Assembly (NCBI RefSeq): GCF_021654165.1
Contig: NZ_JAKFZN010000001.1
Span: 248,001 to 312,000, forward strand
Length of the DNA stretch: 64,000 nucleotides
Direction: 5' to 3'
Origin: Nereida sp. MMG025
GTDB lineage: Bacteria > Pseudomonadota > Alphaproteobacteria > Rhodobacterales > Rhodobacteraceae
The notes beneath the pieces are model-generated. The model worked only from the letters and a program-made list of their open reading frames with translations, was not told the DNA's origin and did not search any database. A program made the translations under genes and the position numbers. Shown one piece after another: positions 1 through 9,892 of the stretch (within the stretch, counting starts at the first letter, position 1; each line of letters starts with the position of its first letter).

Positions 1-519
1 TCCTGGGCGCCGTTTTCATCCTCAACCGTGTAAGTGATTGTCGCATCACCGTTGAAGTTATCCGCGGGTGTGAACACCAGCTGATTGTTAACGATTTCCA
101 CTGTGCCCTGGTTTGCAGGCACTGACGCATCGACGATTGTCAGATCATCACCATCGGGATCAGTGTCATTGCCCAACACGTCAATCGTGACAGGCGTATC
201 TTCGTCGGTTGACGCCGTGTCATCTACTGCGTCGGGACCGTCGTTTACAGGGGTGACAGTAACATCAACCGTTGCCGTGTCCGTGTTACCGCCCTCATCT
301 TCGATTGTGTAGGTGATGGTCGCATCACCGTTGAAGTCATCAGCAGGGGTAAAGACCAGCTGATTGCCAACAATCTCGACCGTGCCTTGATCGGCAGGAA
401 CCGAAGCGTCCGTGATGGTAAGAACGTCATCTTCCGGATCGGTATCGTTGCCCAATACGTTGATTGTGACAGGCGTATCTTCATCTGTCGTTGCCGTGTC
501 GTCGTTGGCAGACGGCGCT
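1..519 (-). repeat. Tandem 279-bp repeat encoding two cadherin-like (tandem-95) modules
   Basis: The same protein motifs recur with a 279-base (93-residue) period: the TITYT-encoding region lies near 51-60 in one copy and near 330-339 in the other. The two copies are highly similar in protein but differ at many third codon positions. The left copy continues past the window edge, so more copies may follow. Confidence 0.8.
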
Positions 520-2732
520 TCGTTCGCATCGAAAATAAAGTTCTCGATTTCTTTGAATTTCAGCGTGCTAACGACGTGGCCGTTGTCATCTAGGAATTCA
601 ATTTTACCATCTTGACCATTGCCATTGTGATCGGGCTTGAGGTCTTTGAAACGGAAATCACCCAAGCCGCGCAGATCAAGCGTATCAAAATCGTCACCGC
701 CCGAGCCACCATCAATTTCATAGTCGTCACGGTTGACAATAAACGTATCACGGTCGTCATCGCCGAACAGCTTATCTTCGCCTTCGCCGCCTGTGATCGT
801 ATCGTCACCGTCGCCGCCTTCGATCTTGTCGTCGCCGTCGCCGCCCAACAGAACGTCGTCGCCAGCGCCACCCTCAATTTCATCCTTATCCGCACCGCCG
901 TCGATCACATCGTCGCCCGCGCCGCCGTCAATTTTATCTTCACCTTCACCACCCGCGATGTCGTCGTTGCCAGTTCCGCCAAGGATACTGTCTTTGCCGT
1001 CGCCGCCAGACAGATCGTCATTGCCAGCGCCACCAAGGATATCGTCGTCGCCCGCACCGCCATCGATCACATCATTGCCGTCATTGCCTTCAATGACGTC
1101 GTGGCCAGCATCACCCGTAATGGTATCATCACCAGCGTTACCAAAGATTTCGTCGTTGCCGTTGCCGCCGTGAATGACGTCATCACCATCCGCGGTATCC
1201 GCGTTTGTGATAAAGTTAAGGTTATCGACCGCGCCAGAGGCATTCAGCGTCACGACCATTTGCGACACGCCAGATTGGTTGAACGTAACAGTTGCCTGGC
1301 CGTTGTTGGGCGTTGTTACCGTTTGTGTTGCCAGAATATTTCCGCCGCCATCAAACAATGTGATCGTCGCGCCCTGTTCTACGTCAAGAACGCGCAGGCT
1401 GTTAACTGTGCTTGGACCCTCGAAATCAAAGATCATATCACCGCCACCCGCATTGTCATCGGGGTCGTGGCCGTCGCGATCTTCGGACAAGATCAACACA
1501 TTGCCGAGGTTGTTTGTCGCCAGATCACCATCGTCGCCCGTTGGGTGGGAGCTGTCAAACACCATCACGGGTGTTTTCGCATCGCCGCTGGATACGGTGA
1601 AACCGCCATCGGTAAATTGCGTGGTTACAATCTCGCCCGAGTGCAGATGGTTGAAATTGTAATTCTGGTTAACAGATTGGTTGCCACCATAAATGACGTC
1701 GTTACCATCTCCGCCTTTGATGACATCAGCACCAGCGCCGCCATAGACGACATCTTTTCCGTCACCCGCTTCAATGTTGTCGTTGCCACGGCCACCGCTG
1801 ATGAAATCCTCATCGAGGCCGCCCCAAAGGTCGTCAGCGCCGCCGCCGCCAGAAAGCGTATCGTCGCCAGACGATCCTTCCAGCTTGTCATTGCCCTTAC
1901 CGCCGACCAACTGATCGTCGCCCGAGCCACCAAACAGCATGTCGTTGCCGTTCTCACCAGCGATGTAATCGTTGCCGCCCTGACCATAAAGAATGTCTGC
2001 GCCATTGCCGCCAAAGACTTCATCGTTGCCTTGGCCCGCGTAGACAGTGTCGTTGCCTGCGCCAGCAAGGACAACATCGTCCTGCGACGCCTCGCCAGGC
2101 AGAAGCTGGTCGTTTTGGTCAATCCGGTCGCCATCCTGGTCAACATAAGCACCGTTGATCAGATCGCCGCCGCTTGTGCCATCCACATAGCCGTCTTCGG
2201 TTGCGGCAACATCGAATTTAATATCGGTAATGCCCACTGTACCCGTTTCAGCAACGCCGCTGTGCGCTTTGCTGTGGATAATTTCCAGCGATACGATTTC
2301 GCCTTGAACCTGAACTGTTACGGGGGTGCTGTTGTCGAGAACTTGGTGGCCGCTGATGGTGTTTCCATTAACCGTCTGAGAGGAATCGACGTTGGAAAAT
2401 GTAACGGGCACAACATTGCCATGGGCATCGCGCGCGATGATCTGGACCTTGTCACCCCAACTGTCGTTGTAGTTGCCAGTCCACTTCTTATCCACATCAA
2501 GGATCTGGAAGTTTACGTTCTCAACACCCGTGCCGAATGTAATGAAGGCTTTTGTTGTGTCGTCATCTTGTGCCGAAACAAGGGCATCTTTGCCTTCAAA
2601 GTGATCCAGACGGAATTCTGCATCACCACTTCCCGGTGTCGACACGTTTACATGTACATCTTGCCCATTCGCCGACAGCGTATTGCCGCCATTCGAATTC
2701 GCCGAACTCCAATCGAGAGTATAGTCAGTCAT
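1..2732 (-). CDS. RTX calcium-binding / tandem-95 repeat protein, C-terminus beyond window
   Basis: The reading frame is open from the ATG at 2732 (AGGAG about 8 bases upstream) to the left edge, giving about 910 residues with no stop. An N-terminal non-repetitive module (roughly residues 1-210) is followed by a block of RTX nonapeptides of the type GGxGNDxIx (about 215-345), a second non-repetitive module (about 350-510), a second RTX block (about 515-665), and then two cadherin-like 'tandem-95' repeats (about 737 onward, motifs DEDTPVTI, GNDTDP, FTPAD.FNGDATITYT). RTX repeats bind calcium and fold outside the cell; such proteins normally leave by a type I secretion system using a C-terminal signal, which would lie outside this window. 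No N-terminal signal peptide is visible, consistent with that route. A surface or biofilm adhesin is the likeliest role; an extracellular enzyme domain beyond the edge is possible. Confidence 0.9.
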   Translation of the reverse strand, partial: MTDYTLDWSSANSNGGNTLSANGQDVHVNVSTPGSGDAEFRLDHFEGKDALVSAQDDDTTKAFITFGTGVENVNFQILDVDKKWTGNYNDSWGDKVQIIARDAHGNVVPVTFSNVDSSQTVNGNTISGHQVLDNSTPVTVQVQGEIVSLEIIHSKAHSGVAETGTVGITDIKFDVAATEDGYVDGTSGGDLINGAYVDQDGDRIDQNDQLLPGEASQDDVVLAGAGNDTVYAGQGNDEVFGGNGADILYGQGGNDYIAGENGNDMLFGGSGDDQLVGGKGNDKLEGSSGDDTLSGGGGADDLWGGLDEDFISGGRGNDNIEAGDGKDVVYGGAGADVIKGGDGNDVIYGGNQSVNQNYNFNHLHSGEIVTTQFTDGGFTVSSGDAKTPVMVFDSSHPTGDDGDLATNNLGNVLILSEDRDGHDPDDNAGGGDMIFDFEGPSTVNSLRVLDVEQGATITLFDGGGNILATQTVTTPNNGQATVTFNQSGVSQMVVTLNASGAVDNLNFITNADTADGDDVIHGGNGNDEIFGNAGDDTITGDAGHDVIEGNDGNDVIDGGAGDDDILGGAGNDDLSGGDGKDSILGGTGNDDIAGGEGEDKIDGGAGDDVIDGGADKDEIEGGAGDDVLLGGDGDDKIEGGDGDDTITGGEGEDKLFGDDDRDTFIVNRDDYEIDGGSGGDDFDTLDLRGLGDFRFKDLKPDHNGNGQDGKIEFLDDNGHVVSTLKFKEIENFIFDANEAPSANDDTATTDEDTPVTINVLGNDTDPEDDVLTITDASVPADQGTVEIVGNQLVFTPADDFNGDATITYTIEDEGGNTDTATVDVTVTPVNDGPDAVDDTASTDEDTPVTIDVLGNDTDPDGDDLTIVDASVPANQGTVEIVNNQLVFTPADNFNGDATITYTVEDENGAQ

Positions 2733-3445
2733 TCTTTTTACTCCTAACCGTCTGTCGGCGTTCACCGAAACGGTCTCACAAATTGCTTTCAGTGTTCAGA
2801 CCAGTCGAAACAACTGATCCGAAACGTTCCTCTTCGACACGCGCGAACGTGCCCTCACTCAAAGCGCTGTAATTTGGGAGACCCAATTCAACAGACACCA
2901 TAAATCGACCAAACACAGTTATTCAGCCGTGACCGCCCCCACGGTCATTATGCCCCCCAGTTGGGCAAGATTGGTTTTAGCACATGCCAAGGCGGCACAA
3001 AGGGGAATGTTCGGGGAACATGGCCAAATTTGTTCAAAACGTGGCCGATATATTTGTCGCAATCGGCCCTTCAGGGCCAGATCTGCCAGCTCAAAATATC
3101 TCAAATGGAAACAAACAGGCCTCAAAACGATACTTGATTGGGGATTTTAGGAAATAATGGAACGCATTCGCATTTCCGTTTGCAATAAAGTTACGAATGT
3201 CCGCCAATTTCACGCAAGGATTGTTTATGTTTTGGAAACCGATATCACACGCGGCATTCACATGGTCCACGAGATGACCCTGCGTTAACCCTTTTCCTCA
3301 ATTGGCTAAATATCCAGCATCAATCCGATGAAAAAAGCAGCGTTCTCCACGAAACGTTAACAAACCCGCCACAAACTGCCGAATCATTATCATAATCTCG
3401 ATTGGGGTTTCCAACGCCTCACTCGAGGCTTCCTAGGAATGTTCA
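2733..3445. other. Gene-free interval between the RTX gene and tRNA-Leu
   Basis: About 710 bases without a convincing gene. Two short opposing open frames (2929-3150 on + and 2919-3125 on -) have no recognisable protein features or good ribosome-binding sites and overlap each other. The right half (about 3150-3400) is AT-rich compared with its surroundings. The interval should contain the RTX promoter on the minus strand; I could not place it with confidence. Confidence 0.5.
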
Positions 3446-3531
3446 TGGTACCGGTGGTCGGACTCGAACCGACACGATATTGCTATCGGGGGATTTTGAA
3501 TCCCCTGCGTCTACCATTCCGCCACACCGGC
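3446..3531 (-). tRNA. tRNA-Leu (anticodon CAA)
   Basis: An 86-nt class II tRNA with acceptor GCCGGTG pairing to CACCGGT (one G-U pair), discriminator A and an encoded CCA, a TTCGAGTCC T-arm and a long variable arm. The anticodon loop is TTCAAAA in a GGGGA/TCCCC stem, so the anticodon is CAA and it reads UUG. Confidence 0.96.
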
Positions 3532-3541
3532 ACGCCGCGTC

Positions 3542-3570
3542 CGTGTAGCCCCACTTCCAACCCGCGTCAA
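3542..3570 (-). promoter_or_regulatory. Probable sigma-70 promoter of tRNA-Leu(CAA)
   Basis: On the minus strand TTGACG (3570-3565) is followed after exactly 17 bases by TACACG (3547-3542), which ends 10 bases before the tRNA 5' end. The same TACACGG -10 region precedes the second leucine tRNA at 49377. Confidence 0.55.
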
Positions 3571-3658
3571 CGCCCCACAGCACGAAGTTCTGGCCTTTTT
3601 GGTAAAGCCCCTGTAAGGCGCGCCCAACACATCATTTCCAAGACAGGCAACCCGACCC

Positions 3659-5476
3659 ATGGACCTTCGCAATATCGCGATTATCGCACACGTTGACCAC
3701 GGCAAAACAACGCTCGTGGACGAACTTCTGAAACAATCTGGCGCCTTCCGCGAGAAGCAAGCCGTCGCAGAACGCGCAATGGACAGCAACGATCTGGAAC
3801 GCGAGCGCGGGATTACAATTCTGGCCAAAGCGACCTCTGTCGAATGGAACGGCCTGCGGATCAATATCGTGGATACACCCGGTCACGCCGATTTCGGCGC
3901 AGAGGTCGAACGCATTCTGTCGATGGTTGACGGCGTTGTCCTGCTGGTCGACGCAGCCGAAGGCCCGATGCCACAAACCAAATTTGTGACGTCCAAAGCC
4001 CTTGCGCTCGGCCTCAAACCGATTGTTGTGTTGAACAAGGTCGACAAACCCGACGCCGAGCCTGACCGCGCCCTGGATGAAGTCTTTGACCTCTTTGCAT
4101 CGCTGGACGCAACCGACGAACAACTTGATTTCCCTGCACTTTATGCATCAGGTCGCAACGGTTGGTGTGATGAGACGCTGGACGGTTCTCGCGAAAATCT
4201 TGACGCTTTGTTCAAGCTGGTCGTCGAACATGTGCCCGCCCCTGCGCAGGTTGCCAAACGGGATGAGCCCTTCCGCATGCTGGCCACGACACTGGGCGCT
4301 GACCCGTTTATTGGACGTATCCTGACAGGCCGCGTTGAAGCTGGCACGCTGAAAACAGGCGAGACCGTCAAAGCCCTGTCGCGCGACGGCACAAAGGTTG
4401 AACAGTTCCGCGTGACCAAGATCCTTGCGTTCCGCGGGCTGGCCCAGTCGCCCATCGACGTGGCCGAAGCTGGCGATATCGTCAGCCTTGCAGGCATGTC
4501 AAAAGCAACCGTGGCCGATACGATCTGCGATCTGTCGGTCGACGCCGCGATCCCTGCCCAACCCATCGATCCGCCCACCATCACGGTTACTTTCGGGATC
4601 AATGACAGCCCGCTGGCGGGACGTGACGGCAAAAAGGTTCAAAGCCGTGTCATCCGCGAACGTCTGATGAAAGAAGCCGAAACCAATGTGGCGATCCGTG
4701 TCACCGACACACCGGGCGGCGATGCGTTCGAAGTCGCTGGTCGCGGCGAATTGCAAATGGGTGTCCTGATTGAAAACATGCGCCGCGAAGGGTTCGAGTT
4801 GTCCATCTCGCGCCCACAGGTTTTGTTCCAAACAGGCGAAAACGGCGAACGTCTGGAGCCGATCGAAGAAGTTACCATCGACGTGGATGATGAATATTCG
4901 GGTGCTGTGATCGAGAAGATCACAGGCGCACGCAAAGGCGAACTGGTTGAGATGAAGCAAAACGCGGGCAAAACCCGCATCATCGCAACGGTGCCGTCGC
5001 GCGGTTTGATCGGGTATCACGGCGAATTTCTGACCGACACCCGCGGCACAGGTGTTTTGAACCGCGTGTTCCACGGTTGGGCTGACCACAAAGGCGCCAT
5101 CCCGGGGCGACGTGCGGGTGTCCTGATCTCGATGGAAAACGGTGTGTCCGTGGCCTATGCGATCTTCAACCTTGAAGACCGCGGCAAGTTTTTCATCGGC
5201 AGCCAAGAAGATGTCTATCAAGGCATGATCATCGGCGAACACAGCCGCGAGAACGATCTGGAAGTGAACCCGCTGAAGGGCAAGAAATTGACCAACGTCC
5301 GTGCCTCAGGCACCGACGAAGCGGTGCGCCTGACCACCCCCATCAAATTATCGCTGGAAGAGGCAATCGCCTATATCGACGACGATGAACTGGTCGAAGT
5401 CACCCCAAATGCGATCCGTTTGCGCAAACGTCACCTTGATCCGCATGAACGCAAGCGCGCCGCACGCAGCGCGTAA
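3659..5476 (+). CDS. typA: Translational GTPase TypA/BipA
   Basis: A 605-residue ribosome-binding GTPase of the EF-G/LepA superfamily that helps ribosome assembly and stress or cold adaptation. The G domain is intact: G1 AHVDHGKTT (10-18), G3 DTPGH (72-76) and G4 NKVD (126-129). The EF-Tu-like domain 2, EF-G domain V-like region and TypA-specific C-terminus follow, and the length matches the family (about 605-610). It stands alone on the plus strand; its 3' end faces a convergent gene and the two share a terminator hairpin. Confidence 0.97.
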   Translation: MDLRNIAIIAHVDHGKTTLVDELLKQSGAFREKQAVAERAMDSNDLERERGITILAKATSVEWNGLRINIVDTPGHADFGAEVERILSMVDGVVLLVDAAEGPMPQTKFVTSKALALGLKPIVVLNKVDKPDAEPDRALDEVFDLFASLDATDEQLDFPALYASGRNGWCDETLDGSRENLDALFKLVVEHVPAPAQVAKRDEPFRMLATTLGADPFIGRILTGRVEAGTLKTGETVKALSRDGTKVEQFRVTKILAFRGLAQSPIDVAEAGDIVSLAGMSKATVADTICDLSVDAAIPAQPIDPPTITVTFGINDSPLAGRDGKKVQSRVIRERLMKEAETNVAIRVTDTPGGDAFEVAGRGELQMGVLIENMRREGFELSISRPQVLFQTGENGERLEPIEEVTIDVDDEYSGAVIEKITGARKGELVEMKQNAGKTRIIATVPSRGLIGYHGEFLTDTRGTGVLNRVFHGWADHKGAIPGRRAGVLISMENGVSVAYAIFNLEDRGKFFIGSQEDVYQGMIIGEHSRENDLEVNPLKGKKLTNVRASGTDEAVRLTTPIKLSLEEAIAYIDDDELVEVTPNAIRLRKRHLDPHERKRAARSA

Positions 5477-5493
5477 GCGGCTGACAACAAAAC

Positions 5494-5532
5494 AAAAAAG
5501 CCCGCGCCAATCTGGTCGCGGGCTTTTCTTTT
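5494..5532. terminator. Bidirectional rho-independent terminator (typA / DUF1330)
   Basis: GCCCGCG (5500-5506) pairs with CGCGGGC (5517-5523). An A-run lies on the left and a T-rich run on the right, so the hairpin can terminate transcription arriving from typA or from the convergent alaS-DUF1330 unit. Confidence 0.85.
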
Positions 5533-5539
5533 GAGCCGC

Positions 5540-5824
5540 TTAAAGTTCTTCGACGATCACCAACTCGCGTTCACTGGCTTTGCGCGCATGGCTCAGTGCT
5601 TGTTGATAGGTCGCGCTGGCATAGCATGCCTCTGCCACCTCGACGCTGTCAAAACGCGCCACAACATTGCGGGGGCGATCTGTGCCTTCCTTTTGCACAT
5701 AACGGCCACCACGCGCCAAAAAGACGCCGCCGTGTTCCGCAATGGCTTGCGTGGCGAGTGCTGCGTATTTCGCGTATTCGTCGGGGTCCGTAACGGTGAC
5801 GTGACTGATCCAAAGGGCGCTCAT
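5540..5824 (-). CDS. DUF1330 family protein
   Basis: A 94-residue protein with the DUF1330 pattern: an N-terminal beta strand ([17 protein letters not shown]), a central GGxFLARGG motif (about 32-40), a [11 protein letters not shown] strand and a C-terminal RELVIVE strand. The fold is a dimeric alpha-beta barrel (ferredoxin-like) of unknown biochemical role. Its ATG overlaps the alaS stop as ATGA (5821-5824), so it is translationally coupled as the last gene of the alaS transcript. I infer no specific function. Confidence 0.88.
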   Translation of the reverse strand: MSALWISHVTVTDPDEYAKYAALATQAIAEHGGVFLARGGRYVQKEGTDRPRNVVARFDSVEVAEACYASATYQQALSHARKASERELVIVEEL

Positions 5825-8475
5825 GCTTCAAGCACCTTACGGGCCGCGGCAATCGCGGCATCTGCGCCTGCCACATCTTTGGCGCCACCTTGGGCCATAT
5901 CGGGCCGACCGCCGCCGCCCTTGCCCCCCATTTCGGCCACAGCTGCTTTGACCAGATCAACCGCCGACAGCGTCGCTGTTTTGTCAGCCGTCACACCCGC
6001 AGCAACCGCCACTTTGCCACCGCTTTCAGCGATCAACAGGACAGCGCCAGACCCCATTTGTGCTTTCATCTCGTCGATGATCGACGGCAGGTCCTTGCCC
6101 GTCACGCCCTGTAACACCTGCGCCTGAAAGGACGTGCCGTTTACATCCCCAACCGCAGGCGACGCCGCAGCACCACCTGACATAGCCAAGTCTTTGCGAA
6201 GCTGTGCGACCTCATTTTGAAGAGTCTTTCGTTCGTCCATCAGCGCTTTGACGCGGTCGGCGACGTCAGCGGGCTGCGCCTTTAACTGCCCTGCAACCTG
6301 GGTCAACCGCGCGTCCTGTTCGCTCAGATACGCCAAGGCCGCATCACCGGTCAGCGCCTCAATGCGCCGCACGCCCGCACTTGACGCACTATCGCCAAGG
6401 GTCACGAACATCCCGATGTCACCCGTCTGGCGCACATGGGTGCCGCCACATAGTTCCAATGAATAGGTCTGACCATCCGCGCCTTTGCCCGTGTCCGCCC
6501 GCCCCATGCTGACCACGCGCACCTCGTCACCGTATTTTTCACCAAACAGCGCTTGTGCCCCAATGGCGCGCGCATCATCGGGCGTCATGATACGGGTTTC
6601 AACCGTCGTGTTCTGGCGGATGAAGTCATTGACCTGCCGCTCTACCTTTCTGAGCTCGGCCGCTGTCAACGCCGCATTATGGCTGAAGTCGAACCGCAAA
6701 CGGTCCGGCGCGTTCAACGATCCACGCTGCGCCACATGCTCGCCCAAGGCGTTGCGCAACGCTTCATGCAAAAGGTGGGTCGCAGAGTGGTTGGCGCGAA
6801 TGGTGGATCGGCGCTGATGGTCTACAGATAATTCAGCCCCCTGACCTACCGAAATCGTGCCGTCGCGCAGTTTTGCGATGTGAATGAAAACATCGGCCTG
6901 CTTTTTACAGTCTGTGACGTCCAATACACCTGTGTCTGTCTTGATACTTCCGCTGTCGCCAACCTGCCCGCCGCTTTCGGCATAAAACGGTGTCTGGTTC
7001 AGGACCACCATCACCTCATCACCGGCCGTCGCCTCTTGAACCGAAGCGCCATCTTTGACCAACGCCAATATCTGGCCCTCAGCTTGCTCGGTATCATAGC
7101 CCAGAAAATCCGTGGCTCCGTGCGCATCGGCGATATCAAACCAGAGCTGCGCATCCGCCGTCTCGCCCGTGCCAGACCACGCGGCACGCGCGGTTGCTTT
7201 TTGTGCCGCCATCGCCTGATCAAAGCCGTCGGTATCCACATCGCGACCTTTTTCGCGCAAGGCATCCTGGGTCAGATCAAGCGGAAAGCCGAACGTATCA
7301 TAGAGCTTGAAAGCGGTCTCGCCCGGCAAAGCAGCGTCTGCTGGCAGATCATCCAGCGCGTCGTCTAGCAGTTTCAAACCACGGTCCAAGGTTGTGCGGA
7401 AACGCGTTTCCTCCGCGCGCAGCGTTTCTTCGATAAGTGCCTGCGCCTGTCCCAATTCTGGATAGGCCGCACCCATCTGTTGCACCAGGGCTGGCACAAG
7501 ACGGTGCATCAGGGGGTCCTGCGCCCCCAACAAATGCGCGTGACGCATCGCGCGACGCATGATGCGGCGCAAAACATACCCGCGACCGTCTTTGGACGGC
7601 ATAACCCCATCGGCGATCAAGAAGGACGTCGAACGCAGGTGATCCGCGATAACGCGGTGGTGGGTTTTGCCGGGGCCATCGGGATCGGTTGAGGTGGCAT
7701 GGGCACTCGCCTCAATCAGATTGCGCATCAGATCGGTGGCATAGTTATCGTTGGTGCCCTGCATAAGGGCCGCGACGCGCTCAATTCCCATGCCGGTATC
7801 GATAGACTGCATGTCCAATGGTGTCATAGAGCCATCTTCGAACTGCTCGTTTTGCATGAAAACGATGTTCCAGATCTCAATAAAGCGGTCGCCGTCTTCT
7901 TCGGGCGATCCGGGAGGGCCGCCCCAGAAGGCCTCGCCGTGGTCATAAAAGATTTCCGTGCACGGGCCGCACGGGCCGGTCGGGCCCATCATCCAAAAGT
8001 TATCCGAGGTGCCGATGCGAATAATCCGGTCATCGCTCAGACCTGCGACTTTCTTCCAGATCTCTGCGGCTTCATCATCGGTATGGTAAACCGTGACATA
8101 AAGCTTGTCCTTGGGGATCCCGAAGTCCTTCGTGATCAACTCCCAAGCAAATGCGATGGCGTCGGCCTTGAAATAGTCACCAAAGCTGAAATTGCCGAGC
8201 ATTTCGAAAAACGTATGGTGCCGCGCGGTATACCCGACATTGTCGAGATCGTTGTGTTTACCCCCTGCCCGCACACATTTTTGCGCGGTGGTGGCACGTT
8301 GATAGTCGCGTGTCTCAACGCCAGTGAACAGATTTTTGAACTGCACCATTCCCGAATTGGCAAACATCAAGGTCGGGTCGTTACGCGGCACCAAGGGCGA
8401 GCTGTCGACAACAGCATGACCTTGCTTTTCAAAATAGCCCAGAAAGGTGCTGCGAATATCATTCAAGGTGCGCAT
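5821..8475 (-). CDS. alaS: Alanyl-tRNA synthetase
   Basis: An 884-residue class II aminoacyl-tRNA synthetase that charges tRNA-Ala. It starts with the typical [15 protein letters not shown]; the catalytic core carries [11 protein letters not shown] (motif 1 region) and a GMGIER stretch. The editing domain has the zinc-binding HSATHLLH and ELCGGTHV motifs, and the C-terminal oligomerisation/C-Ala region is Gly-rich. The length is normal (about 870-890). It is co-transcribed with the following DUF1330 gene. Confidence 0.98.
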   Translation of the reverse strand: MRTLNDIRSTFLGYFEKQGHAVVDSSPLVPRNDPTLMFANSGMVQFKNLFTGVETRDYQRATTAQKCVRAGGKHNDLDNVGYTARHHTFFEMLGNFSFGDYFKADAIAFAWELITKDFGIPKDKLYVTVYHTDDEAAEIWKKVAGLSDDRIIRIGTSDNFWMMGPTGPCGPCTEIFYDHGEAFWGGPPGSPEEDGDRFIEIWNIVFMQNEQFEDGSMTPLDMQSIDTGMGIERVAALMQGTNDNYATDLMRNLIEASAHATSTDPDGPGKTHHRVIADHLRSTSFLIADGVMPSKDGRGYVLRRIMRRAMRHAHLLGAQDPLMHRLVPALVQQMGAAYPELGQAQALIEETLRAEETRFRTTLDRGLKLLDDALDDLPADAALPGETAFKLYDTFGFPLDLTQDALREKGRDVDTDGFDQAMAAQKATARAAWSGTGETADAQLWFDIADAHGATDFLGYDTEQAEGQILALVKDGASVQEATAGDEVMVVLNQTPFYAESGGQVGDSGSIKTDTGVLDVTDCKKQADVFIHIAKLRDGTISVGQGAELSVDHQRRSTIRANHSATHLLHEALRNALGEHVAQRGSLNAPDRLRFDFSHNAALTAAELRKVERQVNDFIRQNTTVETRIMTPDDARAIGAQALFGEKYGDEVRVVSMGRADTGKGADGQTYSLELCGGTHVRQTGDIGMFVTLGDSASSAGVRRIEALTGDAALAYLSEQDARLTQVAGQLKAQPADVADRVKALMDERKTLQNEVAQLRKDLAMSGGAAASPAVGDVNGTSFQAQVLQGVTGKDLPSIIDEMKAQMGSGAVLLIAESGGKVAVAAGVTADKTATLSAVDLVKAAVAEMGGKGGGGRPDMAQGGAKDVAGADAAIAAARKVLEA

Positions 8476-8570
8476 AGGGTGTCCGATACAAAATGCTTAT
8501 GTGTCAAACGGATGTAACTTTGCCGCTGCGCCCTGTCCATAACGCAGGACGAAAAACCAAGCGCAACGCA

Positions 8571-8606
8571 GCAAAAAAGCGGCCGCATATTATTGCGACC
8601 GCTTTG
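8571..8606 (-). terminator. recA rho-independent terminator
   Basis: A 10-bp stem with one C/A mismatch (8578-8587 with 8594-8603) lies between recA and alaS. On the minus strand it is followed by six T residues, placing it directly after recA. Confidence 0.75.
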
Positions 8607-8627
8607 ATGAAGGTAAGTACAGGATCT

Positions 8628-9713
8628 TTATTCTTCCAAAAGATCGCCGCCGTCGTCTTCGATCTGCTCTTCTTTCGGCATATCAAAGTCCAGACCATGC
8701 GCTGCGCGTATTTTATCTTCGATCTCCCACGCCATTTTGGGGTGTTCGCGCAGATAGGTTTTGGCATTCTCGCGGCCCTGCCCAATGCGTTCATCGCCAC
8801 AGCTGAACCACGCGCCCGATTTTTCCACGACGCCTGCTTTTACACCAAGATCAAGCAATTCGCCCATTTTGCTGATGCCTTCGCCATACATGATGTCAAA
8901 TTCAACCTGCTTGAATGGAGGGGCGACTTTGTTCTTAACGACTTTCACCCGCGTCTGGTTGCCGACCACCTCATCACGGTCCTTGATTGCACCGATGCGG
9001 CGAATGTCCAGACGGACAGAGCTGTAGAATTTCAGCGCGTTACCGCCGGTTGTGGTTTCCGGGCTGCCGAACATTACCCCGATTTTCATGCGGATTTGGT
9101 TGATAAATACGACCGTGCAGTTCGTACGGTGGATCGATCCGGTAAGCTTGCGCATCGCTTGGCTCATCAAACGTGCGTGCACGCCAACACTGCTGTCACC
9201 CATATCACCTTCAAGCTCTGACTTCGGCGTAAGGGCCGCAACCGAATCCACGACAACCATACTTACGGCACCAGAGCGCACAAGCGTATCAACAATCTCG
9301 AGCGCCTGCTCGCCAGTGTCGGGTTGAGAGATCAGCAATTCATCAAGGTTCACGCCCAATTTCTTGGCGTACTGTGGGTCCAGCGCGTGTTCCGCATCGA
9401 CAAATGCGCACACACCACCTTTTTTCTGCTCTTCGGCCACACAATGCAGCGTCAGTGTTGTTTTACCAGAACTTTCGGGGCCATAAATTTCAACGATCCG
9501 TCCCTTCGGGACACCACCAATGCCCAGTGCGATATCAAGGCCCAAAGATCCTGTCGACGTTGCTTCAATCTCCTGAACAGCGTTCTCGCCACCCAGTTTC
9601 ATGATCGACCCTTTGCCAAATTGCCGCTCAATTTGAGCTAAAGCACTGTCGAGTGCCTTTTGCTTGTCGGAATTACGCTTGCTGTCCATTTTTAAAATAT
9701 CTGCCGTTGCCAT
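8628..9713 (-). CDS. recA: Recombinase RecA
   Basis: A 361-residue ATPase that forms filaments on single-stranded DNA, catalyses strand exchange and triggers LexA self-cleavage. The Walker A motif GPESSGKTT is at 78-86; the [18 protein letters not shown] (Walker B/L1) and [17 protein letters not shown] regions are intact, and the C-terminus is acidic ([10 protein letters not shown]), as usual. It is a single-gene unit with its own terminator and an SOS box about 50 bases upstream of the start codon. Confidence 0.99.
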   Translation of the reverse strand: MATADILKMDSKRNSDKQKALDSALAQIERQFGKGSIMKLGGENAVQEIEATSTGSLGLDIALGIGGVPKGRIVEIYGPESSGKTTLTLHCVAEEQKKGGVCAFVDAEHALDPQYAKKLGVNLDELLISQPDTGEQALEIVDTLVRSGAVSMVVVDSVAALTPKSELEGDMGDSSVGVHARLMSQAMRKLTGSIHRTNCTVVFINQIRMKIGVMFGSPETTTGGNALKFYSSVRLDIRRIGAIKDRDEVVGNQTRVKVVKNKVAPPFKQVEFDIMYGEGISKMGELLDLGVKAGVVEKSGAWFSCGDERIGQGRENAKTYLREHPKMAWEIEDKIRAAHGLDFDMPKEEQIEDDGGDLLEE

Positions 9714-9764
9714 GTGTTCGGCTCCTTATTTCATAGGTCGGTTGTCGCGGCAATCACTGCTGAT

Positions 9765-9779
9765 GTTCGCCTCTTGTTC
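9765..9779 (-). promoter_or_regulatory. SOS box (LexA operator) of recA
   Basis: The sequence is GTTC (9765-9768), seven bases, then GTTC (9776-9779). This exactly matches the alphaproteobacterial LexA operator GTTC-N7-GTTC, a direct repeat unlike the palindromic E. coli box. It lies 51 bases upstream of the recA ATG, where bound LexA would block the promoter. Confidence 0.88.
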
Positions 9780-9892
9780 TTATGTTCTGGTATGAGATCA
9801 AAAGAAGAACATTGCAAGTGATTTTTCACACCTTCATCTTGGTCCACGATCGTTAACAAACCATTACGATGCTTTGGGCGGCCAAATCGTTT

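Noticed and set aside
733-1173. Ser/Pro-rich 146-codon plus-strand frame
   Set aside because: Another antisense shadow of the second RTX block; the repeat period follows the RTX nonapeptides.
740-2100. Short regularly spaced repeats that might suggest a CRISPR array
   Set aside because: Units are about 27 bases, translate into RTX nonapeptides, have no unique spacers, and no cas genes are nearby.
612-2747. A 711-codon open frame on the plus strand
   Set aside because: It lies antisense to the RTX gene. Its Val/Ala/Ile-rich content is the by-product of reading GGN-GAY repeats backwards; the minus-strand frame has real RTX and tandem-95 motifs and a good ribosome-binding site.
2919-3150. Two opposing short open frames in the gap before tRNA-Leu
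   Set aside because: No ribosome-binding site, no recognisable motif, and mutual overlap on opposite strands.
4499-5242. A 247-codon minus-strand frame inside typA
   Set aside because: Antisense shadow caused by GC-rich codon bias; typA on the plus strand is unambiguous.
7699-8517. A 272-codon plus-strand frame over alaS
   Set aside because: Antisense to the clear AlaRS catalytic domain; no family resemblance.
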